From NCBI RefSeq assembly GCF_003428625.2, contig NZ_QVQT02000002.1:279332-343331 (forward strand): a stretch of DNA of 64,000 nt, given 5' to 3'. Of the stretch, positions 52,044 through 61,352 are shown one piece after another (position 1 is the first letter of the stretch; every line of letters starts with the position of its first letter). A program made the translations under genes and the position numbers. The notes below the pieces were generated by a model, which searched no databases, was not told where the DNA came from, and worked only from the letters and a program-made list of their open reading frames with translations. This DNA is from Paracidobacterium acidisoli (GTDB taxonomy: Bacteria; Acidobacteriota; Terriglobia; Terriglobales; Acidobacteriaceae).

Positions 52044-53111
52044 TTAACCGCTCTCCTGCTTTCCGTCCAGCCGGTTGAGAATCCGCGATAACTGGCTGTC
52101 GTTGTCGTATCCCGAGCGCAGGGCGCGTTCGTGTGCCTTCCGTCCGATCTGCTCGCGCAGATCGGATCGGCCAAGATAGAAACGTGCCTTGTCTGCGCAC
52201 TCTTCGACGGACGAGAAGAAGACGGCTTCACGATCCTCTTCAAAGATCGACAGATGTCCCGGGGTGCGCAGCGCGAGCAGAAAGCTTCCGCATGCGGCGA
52301 TCTCCACGCTCTTGTGCGCAATGTCGTCTTCGTTATCGTGAGTCACGAAGCTCAGGTTGATCTTCGACTTCCAGATATGCTCGCGGTACGCATCGCCGAG
52401 AAGATGCCCATGCCTGACATAGCTGGCAAGCTGTTCCGGACTAAAGACCGACTGCCAGCCGTTGCCGTCAATCGAAAGCGGCAGGCCATGCTGTTCCGCG
52501 AGCCCCAGCAGAAACTTCGGACGCTCTTCATGCGGATGGCCGATGTAGGAGAGCTCGCGATCGCGGTCGGCATCGGACCATCCTGCAGGAGGAGGGAACT
52601 GCATCACCGGATCGAAGCTGAACATAGTTTTGATCCAGGGCAGATCCCATGCGCGATAGCGGGCAACATCGGCCTCACGCACAAGGCAGTGAAGATCGGC
52701 CATGCGGAAGACGCGATAGAACTGTCTCCAGTAGCCGTCTTTTCGGGGGCCGAAGGGACCGTCCTGAACATAGAAAACAATGCGCGCGCCGGCCTGATGA
52801 ATGGCGCGCATGGTGGCGGGCGTGAAGTAGATCGGCTTATCGAACCAGACGACATCCGGGCGAAAGGACTGAACCGCGCGGCGCAGATCGCGATTGACGC
52901 GCGAGACCAGCGGGCCGAGAGGGTAGCGATTGCGTATCGAGTTCAGCAGGGAGAATCGGAAGGCATAGGGACGCCAGTCGAAGGGCTGCACGTCCTGTCC
53001 AAGGCGCTGCAGGGCCGCGTATCGAAACGTCGTGGTGCCGAAGGGCGCCATGCCGGTCACGTACAGAACGCGCCGCCGGCGAGGCAGCGCAGCCAGTGTC
53101 TTTTCCATCAT
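52044..53111 (-). CDS. CgeB-like glycosyltransferase
   Basis: 355 residues. It has the GT-B-like segments RRVLYVTGMAPFGTTTFRY, FRPDVVWFDKPIYF, YVQDGPFGPRKDGYW and a C-terminal region with SKINLSFVTHDNEDDIAHKSVEIAACGSF typical of the CgeB/DUF3880-related spore and capsule transferases. The start ATG 53111 overlaps the stop of the upstream transferase gene by four bases, so the two are coupled. Confidence 0.8.
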   Translation of the reverse strand: MMEKTLAALPRRRRVLYVTGMAPFGTTTFRYAALQRLGQDVQPFDWRPYAFRFSLLNSIRNRYPLGPLVSRVNRDLRRAVQSFRPDVVWFDKPIYFTPATMRAIHQAGARIVFYVQDGPFGPRKDGYWRQFYRVFRMADLHCLVREADVARYRAWDLPWIKTMFSFDPVMQFPPPAGWSDADRDRELSYIGHPHEERPKFLLGLAEQHGLPLSIDGNGWQSVFSPEQLASYVRHGHLLGDAYREHIWKSKINLSFVTHDNEDDIAHKSVEIAACGSFLLALRTPGHLSIFEEDREAVFFSSVEECADKARFYLGRSDLREQIGRKAHERALRSGYDNDSQLSRILNRLDGKQESG

Positions 53112-54370
53112 GCGTGAAATCCTGGAACCGCGAAGGCAAGCGCCTGGCGAAGGCCGGCGACATCCTGCTCAAAGGTAAAATGCTGAATCAGACGCAGACT
53201 GTTTCTCCCCATCGACTCGCGAAGATCCGGCTGATCGAGTAACTGCTGCAGGCACTCCGCGAGAGCATCGATATTTTCTGCAGGAAAGACGCGCCCGTTC
53301 AGACCATCGTGAACCAGATCGGGATGACAGCCCACCTGATCGGAGACGACGACCGTCCGCGATGCGTTCATCACTTCGTTGATCACCAGTCCGTACGGTT
53401 CATGGATCGAGGGAAGAACGAAGATGTCGCAGAGATCGAAGAAGCGCGGCAGCTCCGTCTGATTGCGGAAGCCGAGGAACCGGATATCGCCATCAGCCGC
53501 GGCTGCGGCGCGCGCTTCCACTGCCTGGCGCTCTTCACCGTTGCCGACGATCAGCAGATACGGCCGCGGCCTGCCGGGAGCAGAGGAGAGGCGCAGATAA
53601 GCCTCCACCAGATCGATGCAGCGCTTGCGGCCCTGCAGCTTCGAAGCGAAGAGAAGGACCGGCCTGCCCGGCTCGAGGCCAAGCTCACTGCGAAATGCTT
53701 CGCGGCCAGCAGAGGCCTTCACTGCCTGGCAATGAAAGAAATCGTTATCGACTGCGTAAGGCATGGGAAAGATGCGGACATTCGCCCCCAGAGCCTCTTG
53801 CCAGTAATCGTCGTTGGCTTTGCCCACGCTCAGAATGCCGGAGACCGCGCTGCCGATGATGCCGAAGAAGAGCTTCTTTGCCAGTAGCGTCTTCGTCGAG
53901 CGCACGCGATCGTTCAGGCTCGAGTCGGTGCGCAGAAACAGCGGCAGCCCAAGCAGCTTTGCCGCAAACAGTACCTGAAGGCAGCTCATGGTGTGATAGC
54001 CGTGCAGCCAGACCGCATCGAAATGGCCGCGGCGCAGGCGGCTGAAGATACCGTGATTTACAGGAGATGCAAAGCTGAATGAGTCTCTGTGGCGAAAGCC
54101 GGGCAGAAATTCGGATTTGTAACCATCGAGGAGCGGAATATCCCATTCGACGCGCACGCCGCCGAAGCCGGCATCGTTGTAGCCGCGCACCGACAGATCG
54201 CTGAAGTAAAAAACCTGCAGATCGATATCGGCCTCTGCGGCAATGCGCCGCAGCAGAGGTACCTGATACTGAATGGGATGGCTGACAAAATAAGCCAGCC
54301 GTGCGGTCCGGCGCGGCTCCTGAGTGCCGCGCGGCGCCTGAAGTTTAGCGCTGCCTGGTATCTGAGCCAT
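53108..54370 (-). CDS. GT4-family glycosyltransferase
   Basis: About 420 residues. Segments: RLAYFVSHPIQYQVPLLRRIA, RGHFDAVWLHGYHTMSCLQ, LFASKLQGRKRCIDLVEAYL, LLIVGNGEER, FLGFRNQTELPRFF and PSIHEPYGLVINEVMNASR with the E-x7-E pair. It is a retaining GT-B enzyme of the EPS cluster. ATG 54370 is chosen; ATG 54391 lacks a ribosome binding site and the longer frame to 54541 runs into the promoter region. Confidence 0.88.
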   Translation of the reverse strand: MAQIPGSAKLQAPRGTQEPRRTARLAYFVSHPIQYQVPLLRRIAAEADIDLQVFYFSDLSVRGYNDAGFGGVRVEWDIPLLDGYKSEFLPGFRHRDSFSFASPVNHGIFSRLRRGHFDAVWLHGYHTMSCLQVLFAAKLLGLPLFLRTDSSLNDRVRSTKTLLAKKLFFGIIGSAVSGILSVGKANDDYWQEALGANVRIFPMPYAVDNDFFHCQAVKASAGREAFRSELGLEPGRPVLLFASKLQGRKRCIDLVEAYLRLSSAPGRPRPYLLIVGNGEERQAVEARAAAAADGDIRFLGFRNQTELPRFFDLCDIFVLPSIHEPYGLVINEVMNASRTVVVSDQVGCHPDLVHDGLNGRVFPAENIDALAECLQQLLDQPDLRESMGRNSLRLIQHFTFEQDVAGLRQALAFAVPGFHA

Positions 54371-54771
54371 GCCTGCAAAGTACACACCCATCAAGGGAAG
54401 AAGCGGACGGTGCGTAGCTGAATGATAACACGGTACTATGACCGGTACTTCCGGCCCGTAACTGTATTGACAATGCGCTCCGCTTTGGAGATTCTGGATG
54501 TAGTCTTCTGTACGTGTCTTTGATCTGAATTGTTTGCCCACACGCCACGGGCGTGAAGATTGTTTGAAACAGAGGCGGCGTACAGGTTGCAGATTCAGGA
54601 TTCAGATCCGTAGCCGCAGTTTCGCACCTCATTCTCTCCGCGGTTGGTGTCTCCGAATATCTTTTGGGAGACAGGGAATATCGATAATTTTCAGATATGT
54701 TCATCGTGAGCAGATCGCGGTCTGAGTCAAAATTTCTGAAGATGGGCACATCTCACCTTTTTTGAGGAGCT
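54371..54771. other. Divergent intergenic region with an operator-like palindrome
   Basis: About 400 bp without a supported gene. It contains TTGACA near 54468, a perfect palindrome CACGCC-ACG-GGCGTG (54541-54555) placed between two direct copies of ATTGTTTG, and a GTCTCC/GGGAGAC hairpin around 54649-54672. It must hold the promoters of the minus-strand transferases and of ugd. Confidence 0.5.
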
Positions 54772-56187
54772 ATGAGCAAGCCGGTTTCCATCGCAGTGGT
54801 CGGTTCGGGGTATGTGGGACTTGTAGCCGCAGCATGTTTTGCGGAAATGGGACATCGTGTGGTCTGTGTCGACAACGATGAATCGAAGGTAAAGATGCTG
54901 CGCGAAGGCGGCGTGCCGATCCATGAAGATTACCTGCCGGAGCTGCTGGGCCGTTACAGAAATCAGGGCGTGGAGTTCACCACGGACCTGAGCACGGCCG
55001 CCAAAGAGGCGCAGGTAATTTTTATCGCGGTGGGAACGCCGCAGAGCCAGACCGGCAGCGCCGATCTCTCTTATGTGGACGCGGTGGCGAGCGAGATCGC
55101 GCGTTCGATCGACAGCTATAAAGTCATCGTCGAAAAGAGCACGGTTCCGGTCTACACGAACGAGTGGGTGCGGCGCGTCATCGAGCGCAACGGGGTTTCG
55201 AAGGAGCTCTTCGATGTCGCCTCGAATCCAGAGTTTCTGCGCGAGGGAACGGCCGTCATCGACTTTCTGCATGCAGACCGCATCGTGCTGGGCACGGACA
55301 GCGAAAAGGCTGCCGCGCTGCTGCAGGAGGTGTATGCGCCGCTCAGCTCCGGCAGCTACTATCGCTCTTCGACTGCAGTGCCGGGCATGCGCGGCGAGAG
55401 CGATCCTCCGCCGGTGCTGCTGACCTCGACCAAAGCCGCGGAGCTCATCAAGCATGCGTCGAACGCCTTCCTCGCGATGAAGATTTCGTTCATCAACGTG
55501 GTGGCGAATATCTGCGAAGCGGTCGGCGCGGATATCGAAGAGGTGGCAAAGGGCATCGGCACGGATACGCGCATCGGCCCACGCTTCCTCAGCGCCGGCA
55601 TCGGTTACGGCGGCTCCTGCTTTCCCAAGGATGTTGCGGCGTTTCGCTATGTCAGCGAGCAGCTTGGCATGGAGTTTGAACTGCTGAGCGAGGTGGAAAA
55701 GATCAACACCGAGCAGAAGGCGCGATTCTTCCGCAAGGTTCGCTCGGCGCTCTGGACCTTCCGCGGCAAGCGGATCGGCGTTCTGGGGCTGGCCTTCAAG
55801 GGCGGCACGGACGACATTCGCGAATCGCCGGCGCTGGATATCGTGAAGCAGCTTCTGCACGAAGGCAGCACGGTCTCGGCCTTCGATCCCGCGGCCATGG
55901 ACCGCACCAGAGAGGTGATCCCGGAGAGCGCACAGATGCGTTATGTCGGCGACGCCTACGCTGCCGCGAACGAAGCGGATGCGCTGCTCATCCTGACCGA
56001 CTGGCAGGAGTTCAGGGAGCTGGACCTGGCGCGGCTGCATTACACGCTGCGGTATCCGATCATCATCGACGGCAGGAACCTCTTCGAGCCTTCTGCCATG
56101 GCCGAGCGCGGATTCACCTATCTGAGCGTGGGCCGTCCGCCTGCACAGCAGACGCGGGATGCGGCCGTCGGACATCGGCTGCCGTAG
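54772..56187 (+). CDS. ugd: UDP-glucose 6-dehydrogenase
   Basis: 471 residues. It has the NAD site VVGSGYVGLVAAACFAEMGH, the segments KSTVPVYTNEWV and SNPEFLREGTAVIDFLHADR, the catalytic Cys283 in GGSCFPKD, and GLAFKGGTDDIRESPA in the C-terminal domain. It oxidises UDP-glucose to UDP-glucuronate for the EPS. GAGGAG lies just before ATG 54772. A second, WbpA-type dehydrogenase is encoded at 61353-62699. Confidence 0.94.
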   Translation: MSKPVSIAVVGSGYVGLVAAACFAEMGHRVVCVDNDESKVKMLREGGVPIHEDYLPELLGRYRNQGVEFTTDLSTAAKEAQVIFIAVGTPQSQTGSADLSYVDAVASEIARSIDSYKVIVEKSTVPVYTNEWVRRVIERNGVSKELFDVASNPEFLREGTAVIDFLHADRIVLGTDSEKAAALLQEVYAPLSSGSYYRSSTAVPGMRGESDPPPVLLTSTKAAELIKHASNAFLAMKISFINVVANICEAVGADIEEVAKGIGTDTRIGPRFLSAGIGYGGSCFPKDVAAFRYVSEQLGMEFELLSEVEKINTEQKARFFRKVRSALWTFRGKRIGVLGLAFKGGTDDIRESPALDIVKQLLHEGSTVSAFDPAAMDRTREVIPESAQMRYVGDAYAAANEADALLILTDWQEFRELDLARLHYTLRYPIIIDGRNLFEPSAMAERGFTYLSVGRPPAQQTRDAAVGHRLP

Positions 56188-56224
56188 TTGTTTGTGTGCC
56201 GCTCTCTGATCGTTCGACCCAATC

Positions 56225-57382
56225 GTGAACCCCGGAGCAGGAACGCTGAAAACCGATCTGCAGAGAGAAGCCGGATATGAACTGGCGGGCGTTGATCCCG
56301 AGAGGGTGAAGCGCGTGCTGATCTATCGCCTGGGCAGCCTGGGCGACACGGTCGTCGCGCTGCCCGCGCTGCATCGGGTGGCCCATACCTTTCCAAACGC
56401 GAAGCGGCTGATGCTGACGAACCTTCCCGTGCATGTGAAGGCTCCGGCCTCTTCGGCGGTGATTGGTGAGTCGGGGCTGGTGCACGGATATATTGGCTAT
56501 CCGGTGGGAACAAGGAGTCCGGCGAAGCTGTTCAGTATCTGGTGGAAGATCCGGCGCTTCCGCCCGGATATTCTTATATACCTGGCACCGTCGCGTGGTG
56601 AGCAGGCGCTCGAGCGAGACCGGCGCTTCTTCCGGCTCTGCGGCGTTTCGCGCATGGTCGGAATTCCCACGGGTGATCTGGCGCGCCCAAAGCAGGACGC
56701 GGCGACAGGAATCTTCGAACACGAATCTGCGCGTCTTCTGCGGACAATTCGTCCGCTGGGAGAGGCCGATGCGCTCGATCTGCGGAACTGGGATCTGCAT
56801 CTGACGGAGGCTGAGCGGCGAAAGGCGAAGGAAGGGCTCGCGCCGCTGGCCGGGCGCCGGTTCATCGCCTGCGGCCCAGGCACCAAGATGCAGGCCAAGG
56901 ACTGGGGCGGAGAGAACTGGCGCGCTCTGCTTGCGAGGCTGAGCACGATCTGGCCGGAGCATGCGATGGTGATGGTGGGCGCGCGTGAAGATGCGCAGGT
57001 GAGCGACTATGCCGCGACGGACTGGGCCGGTCCGAAGCTGAACCTTTGCGGCGCGCTGACGCCGCGCGAGACCGGCGCGGTGCTTGATGAAGGAGCGGAG
57101 CTGTTTCTGGGACCGGACAGCGGTCCGATGCACATGGCCGCGGGTCTGGGCATTCCATGCGCGATCGTGTATGCCTCGCGCAGCCGAAAGGGGCACTGGT
57201 TTCCCATTGGAGACGGGCATGAGGTGGCTTACCATACGCTGCCGTGCTCGTTGTGCAATCTCGAAGTCTGCATTGAGAACAAAAAGCAGTGCATTACTTC
57301 GATCTCTGTCGAAGAGATGCTGGAAGGCTCTGTGAAGGCGTGGGAGTATGGGCAGACGCGGCGGGCTGAAAGGGCCGTCTGA
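56225..57382 (+). CDS. GT9-family glycosyltransferase (heptosyltransferase-like)
   Basis: 385 residues. The GT9 start VKRVLIYRLGSLGDTVVALPALHRV and the C-terminal LGPDSGPMHMAAGLGIPCAIVY are characteristic of ADP-heptose:LPS heptosyltransferases. A cysteine-rich end (LPCSLCNLEVCIENKKQC) is unusual. The start is GTG 56225, 37 bp after ugd. The presence of gmhB, gmhA and hldE beside it suggests that it uses ADP-heptose, although GT9 enzymes vary. Confidence 0.87.
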   Translation: MNPGAGTLKTDLQREAGYELAGVDPERVKRVLIYRLGSLGDTVVALPALHRVAHTFPNAKRLMLTNLPVHVKAPASSAVIGESGLVHGYIGYPVGTRSPAKLFSIWWKIRRFRPDILIYLAPSRGEQALERDRRFFRLCGVSRMVGIPTGDLARPKQDAATGIFEHESARLLRTIRPLGEADALDLRNWDLHLTEAERRKAKEGLAPLAGRRFIACGPGTKMQAKDWGGENWRALLARLSTIWPEHAMVMVGAREDAQVSDYAATDWAGPKLNLCGALTPRETGAVLDEGAELFLGPDSGPMHMAAGLGIPCAIVYASRSRKGHWFPIGDGHEVAYHTLPCSLCNLEVCIENKKQCITSISVEEMLEGSVKAWEYGQTRRAERAV

Positions 57383-57383
57383 T

Positions 57384-57962
57384 TCAGATCAGATACCGGC
57401 GAACGGCCTCGGCGAGCGAAGATGCGGTGGCATCGGCCAGGAGAGCGGCTTTCTCTGCTCCCGGTTTTTGTTTCTCCGGGTCGCCCTCGATGAAGATGCT
57501 GGGCATGTGCAGCCTGCGCGCCGCTTCGATGTCTGAAAGGGAATCACCGATCATCACGCTGTTGGCGGCAGAGGCGCCGGGAAAGTCGTGAAAGGCCTGC
57601 TCGAACATGGCGGTCCCGGGCTTGCGGCAGTCGCACTGATTTTTATCGTGAGGGCAGTAGTACACAGCATCGATACGAGCGCCGTGTGCAGCAAGGTGAT
57701 GGCGCATGGCGATGTGCACCGACTGCACGCCGGCTTCGGAGTAGAGACCCAGGGCCACGCCACGCTGGTTGGTGACGACGATGATTCGTCTTCCGGAGCG
57801 GTTCAGGCCGGCAATGGCCGCTTCCGCGAGAGGAAGGAAGTGGAAACGGTCCCAGCAGGAAATGTATTCACCCTCCGGCGGCTTCTGATTGATGACACCA
57901 TCGCGGTCGAGAAAGACGTAATCAATGTTGTGAAAGGGACTCTTTGCGGACACGGCGTTCAT
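57384..57962 (-). CDS. gmhB: D-glycero-beta-D-manno-heptose 1,7-bisphosphate 7-phosphatase-like HAD enzyme
   Basis: About 192 residues of the HAD-IIIA type. It has motif I YVFLDRDGVIN, motif II VVTNQRGVALGLY, the zinc-binding loop CPHDKNQCDCRKPG and motif IV MIGDSLSDIEAARR. GmhB removes the 7-phosphate before HldE adds AMP. Histidinol-phosphate phosphatase is the alternative, but the heptose context favours GmhB. ATG 57962 is chosen over a frame to 58310 that is antisense to gmhA. Confidence 0.88.
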   Translation of the reverse strand: MNAVSAKSPFHNIDYVFLDRDGVINQKPPEGEYISCWDRFHFLPLAEAAIAGLNRSGRRIIVVTNQRGVALGLYSEAGVQSVHIAMRHHLAAHGARIDAVYYCPHDKNQCDCRKPGTAMFEQAFHDFPGASAANSVMIGDSLSDIEAARRLHMPSIFIEGDPEKQKPGAEKAALLADATASSLAEAVRRYLI

Positions 57963-58047
57963 CGTTTGATGGGTCACTCGATAGTATGATAACGAAGAAG
58001 TCAACGCCCGATGATGCCTGGGATTTCCAGTTACTCTGACTGACTCT

Positions 58048-58662
58048 ATGCCATCTCCCCTGAATATGCCGGATTTTTTTGCTGAGGCCGCTGCCGAGCA
58101 CGCCGCTGTGATCGACGCTCTGTCGTCACAGCATGAAGTGCTGGAAGCGATTGCCGAAGCGATGACGCGGGCTCTGCTGGCCGGGAAAAAAGTGTTATGG
58201 TGCGGCAACGGCGGCAGCGCTGCCGATTCGCAGCATCTGGCCGCTGAGCTGGTGGGACGCTTCCGTCGCGAGCGGCGCGGGATGCCTTCGATCGCGCTGA
58301 CCACCGACACATCGATTCTGACCGCGGTGGCGAATGACTACGGGTACGACCATGTCTTTCGCCGTCAGGTAGAGGCGCTTTGCGTGGCAGGAGATGTGGT
58401 CGTGGGCATCTCGACCTCCGGCAACAGCCGTAATGTGCTGGCTGCTCTGGAAGAGGCGCGTAGCCTGGGTGCGTTTACCGTGGCCTTTACCGGTGCGGAA
58501 GGCGGCGCGATGGCCGGTCTTGCCGATGCGGCGCTGTGTGTGCCGTCGAAGAATACGGCACGGGTTCAGGAAGGGCATATTCTCTGCGGCCATGTGCTGT
58601 GCGACTGGATCGAGCTGGCCATCTGCCGTTCGCAGACGGCGGAGAGCGGGGCTGCCCGCTGA
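58048..58662 (+). CDS. gmhA: Phosphoheptose isomerase
   Basis: 204-residue SIS-domain enzyme. Landmarks: [56 protein letters not shown] and [25 protein letters not shown]. It isomerises sedoheptulose 7-phosphate to D-glycero-D-manno-heptose 7-phosphate. The stop overlaps the hldE start by one base (TGATG). The gene diverges from gmhB. Confidence 0.93.
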   Translation: MPSPLNMPDFFAEAAAEHAAVIDALSSQHEVLEAIAEAMTRALLAGKKVLWCGNGGSAADSQHLAAELVGRFRRERRGMPSIALTTDTSILTAVANDYGYDHVFRRQVEALCVAGDVVVGISTSGNSRNVLAALEEARSLGAFTVAFTGAEGGAMAGLADAALCVPSKNTARVQEGHILCGHVLCDWIELAICRSQTAESGAAR

Positions 58663-60131
58663 TGATCCAGGAGCTGCATCGTGTTATTTCTCTGATCGAA
58701 GGCGAATGGAGCAAAGTCCGCGTGCTCATCGTCGGCGACATTATGCTCGACTGCTACATCTGGGGCGATGTGGAGAGGGTTTCACCGGAAGCCCCGGTAC
58801 CGGTGGTGCGCTCGATTCATCGCACGGAGCAGCCGGGCGGCGCGGCGAATGTCGCCATGAACCTGACCGGGCTGGGCGCCAGGGCTTCGCTCTTCGGCTT
58901 TTGTGGAGAGGATTCGAATCGCGATCTGCTGATGAACCGCCTGCAGACCGCTGGAATCGATGCGGAGCTGACGCCGGTGGCCAGCCATCCGACAACGACC
59001 AAGCTGCGCATAGTGGGCGGCAAACAGCAGATGCTGCGTCTGGATACGGAGAAGACGGATGGCTATCCGGCGGAAGCCTATGAGAGGATGCTGGACGGGA
59101 TCGAGCGCGCGCTGCCCGGCGCCGGAGCGGTGGTGCTTTCGGATTACGCGAAGGGCGTGCTTACGGAAGATGTGTGCCGGCGGGTGATTGCCATGGCGCG
59201 GCGTCAGGGCATTCCGGTGCTGGTCGATCCGAAGCAGAGGGACTTTTCGCGGTATCTCGGCGCAACGACGGTCTGCCCCAATCTGAGTGAGCTTTCTGTT
59301 GCGACCGGCGTGGCGGCCAGGCAGCTTCAGGAGATTCTGCGAGCCGGGCAGGGCATGGTATCGCAGCTCGATCTCGCATACCTGACGGTAACGCTGAGCG
59401 AAAAAGGGATTGCCGTGCTGCGCAGCGATGAGCAGCAGGTCTTTCCGGCGCAGGCGCGGCAGGTCTTTGATGTTTCAGGCGCGGGCGATACGGTGATTGC
59501 GACACTGGCACTGGCGCTGGCCAGCGGTCTCGAAGTCGAGACGGCGGCGCAGCTGGCCAATGTGGCCGCCGGGATCGTCGTCAGCAAGGTGGGTACGGTG
59601 CCGGTGGATCGCGATGAGCTGCTGACCAGCCTGACTCCCGAGATTGGATTGCATGCAGAAGAGAAGGTCCTGCCGCTGGAGCGGCTGAAGACACGCGTCT
59701 CAGCATGGCGGTCGGCAGGAGAGCAGGTAGTGTTTACCAACGGCTGCTTCGACCTGCTGCACATCGGACATGTGACGCTGCTCGAAGACGCGCGGCGCGA
59801 GGGCGACAGGCTGGTTGTGGCGATCAACAGCGATGCCTCCGTCAGCGGATTGAAGGGACCGACGCGGCCAATCGTCGGCGAGCGCGAGCGGGGACGGATT
59901 CTGGCGGCTCTGGCGGCGGTGGATGCGGTGGTCGTCTTCGACGACCCGACACCGCTGCGGCTGATCGAGGCGCTGCAGCCGGATGTGATCGTGAAGGGTG
60001 GAGACTACGACGAGAGCACGATCGTCGGCGCGAAAGAGGTGCGCTCGTGGGGCGGACGTGTGAAGATCATTCCCATCGTGGAAGGCTTCAGCACGACGAA
60101 GCTCATCGCCAAAGCCACAGCACCGGCATAG
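58662..60131 (+). CDS. hldE: Bifunctional heptose 7-phosphate kinase / heptose 1-phosphate adenylyltransferase
   Basis: 489 residues. The N-terminal ribokinase-type domain has VGDIMLDCYIWGDVERVSPE, EQPGGAANVAMNL and the catalytic base Asp276 in VSGAGDTVIATLAL. The C-terminal nucleotidyltransferase domain (~340-489) has FTNGCFDLLHIGHVTLLE, SVSGLKGPTRP and IVEGFSTTKLI. Both domains are complete. Product ADP-D-glycero-heptose; no hldD epimerase is in the window. ATG 58662 overlaps the gmhA stop; a frame from 58536 is inside gmhA. Confidence 0.95.
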   Translation: MIQELHRVISLIEGEWSKVRVLIVGDIMLDCYIWGDVERVSPEAPVPVVRSIHRTEQPGGAANVAMNLTGLGARASLFGFCGEDSNRDLLMNRLQTAGIDAELTPVASHPTTTKLRIVGGKQQMLRLDTEKTDGYPAEAYERMLDGIERALPGAGAVVLSDYAKGVLTEDVCRRVIAMARRQGIPVLVDPKQRDFSRYLGATTVCPNLSELSVATGVAARQLQEILRAGQGMVSQLDLAYLTVTLSEKGIAVLRSDEQQVFPAQARQVFDVSGAGDTVIATLALALASGLEVETAAQLANVAAGIVVSKVGTVPVDRDELLTSLTPEIGLHAEEKVLPLERLKTRVSAWRSAGEQVVFTNGCFDLLHIGHVTLLEDARREGDRLVVAINSDASVSGLKGPTRPIVGERERGRILAALAAVDAVVVFDDPTPLRLIEALQPDVIVKGGDYDESTIVGAKEVRSWGGRVKIIPIVEGFSTTKLIAKATAPA

Positions 60132-60141
60132 CGGCGCCGGA

Positions 60142-61341
60142 TCAGCGCGCCGCCAGCAGCTCCACTCCATCTTTCTGCAGCATGTGGCGAACGCCGCGCA
60201 GCGCCTGACGGGTGCGCTCCTCGTTCTCGATCAGAGAGAAGCGCACGTGGCCATCGCCGTATTCGCCGAAGCCGATGCCGGGGCTGACGGCGACCTTCGC
60301 CTCCTGCAGCAGCCGCGTCGAGAACTCGAGCGAGCCGAGATGCCGGTAAGGCTCGGGGATCGGCGCCCAGACGAACATCGAGGCCTTCGGCAGCGCGACC
60401 TCCCATCCCAGCTTGTTCAGGCCGGAGACGAGGCAGTCGCGGCGGCGCTGGTAGTTGTCGCGAATCTCGCCGACGCACTCCTGCGGACCTTCGAGCGCGA
60501 GAATGGACGCAACCTGAATGGGCGTGAAGGTGCCGTAGTCGAAGTAGCTCTTGAGGCGGGCGAGCGCGGCGACCAGCGTCTTGTTTCCGACCATGAAGCC
60601 GACGCGCCAGCCCGGCATGTTGTAGCTCTTCGAGAGGGTAAAGAACTCGACGGCGATCTCTTTTGCGCCGGGAACTTCAAGGATGGACGGCGCACGGTAG
60701 CCGTCGAAGACGATGTCGGCGTAGGCCAGATCGTGCACCAGCCAGATGCCGTGCTGGCGGCAGAGATCGACGACGCGCTCGAAGAAGGCGAGATCGACGC
60801 ACTGTGTGGTGGGATTCGCCGGAAAATTGAGGATCAGCATCTTCGGGCGCGGATACATCAGCGGGATCGTGTGCTCCAGCTCGGCGAGGAATTCGTCCGT
60901 GCTGTGAATGGCGACGCTGCGGATATTCGCCCCGGCGATGACCGGACCATAAATGTGGATCGGATAGCTGGGGTTCGGCACCATCACCACATCGCCCTGA
61001 TCGAGCGTGGCCAGGCAAAGGTGCGCGATGCCTTCCTTCGAGCCGATGGTGACAATGGCTTCGGAGTTCGGATCGAGATCGATGTTATAGCGCGAGCCGT
61101 ACCAGTTGCAGATGGCCTTGCGCAGGCGCGGAATGCCCTTCGAGAGCGAGTAGCGGTGCGTCTCCGGCTTGCGCGCAGCCTCGATCATCTTGTCGACGAT
61201 GTGCTGCGGCGTTGCGCCATCGGGATTGCCCATCCCGAAGTCGATGATGTCTTCGCCACGCCGCCGCGCCGCCGCCTTCAGCTCGCCGGTGATGTTGAAT
61301 ACGTAGGCGGGCAGGCGTTTGATTCTCGAAAAGTCTTCCAC
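60142..61341 (-). CDS. alaC: AlaC-type alanine/glutamate-pyruvate aminotransferase
   Basis: 399 residues, PLP fold type I. It has [15 protein letters not shown], the PLP lysine Lys238 in [27 protein letters not shown], and [14 protein letters not shown]. These are typical of AlaC (YfdZ) transaminases, which make alanine from pyruvate. It lies 12 bp upstream of the WbpA-type gene's stop on the same strand, so they may be co-transcribed. A role in amino-sugar synthesis is not suggested by its motifs. Confidence 0.88.
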   Translation of the reverse strand: MEDFSRIKRLPAYVFNITGELKAAARRRGEDIIDFGMGNPDGATPQHIVDKMIEAARKPETHRYSLSKGIPRLRKAICNWYGSRYNIDLDPNSEAIVTIGSKEGIAHLCLATLDQGDVVMVPNPSYPIHIYGPVIAGANIRSVAIHSTDEFLAELEHTIPLMYPRPKMLILNFPANPTTQCVDLAFFERVVDLCRQHGIWLVHDLAYADIVFDGYRAPSILEVPGAKEIAVEFFTLSKSYNMPGWRVGFMVGNKTLVAALARLKSYFDYGTFTPIQVASILALEGPQECVGEIRDNYQRRRDCLVSGLNKLGWEVALPKASMFVWAPIPEPYRHLGSLEFSTRLLQEAKVAVSPGIGFGEYGDGHVRFSLIENEERTRQALRGVRHMLQKDGVELLAAR

Positions 61342-61352
61342 GGTCGTTTTCC

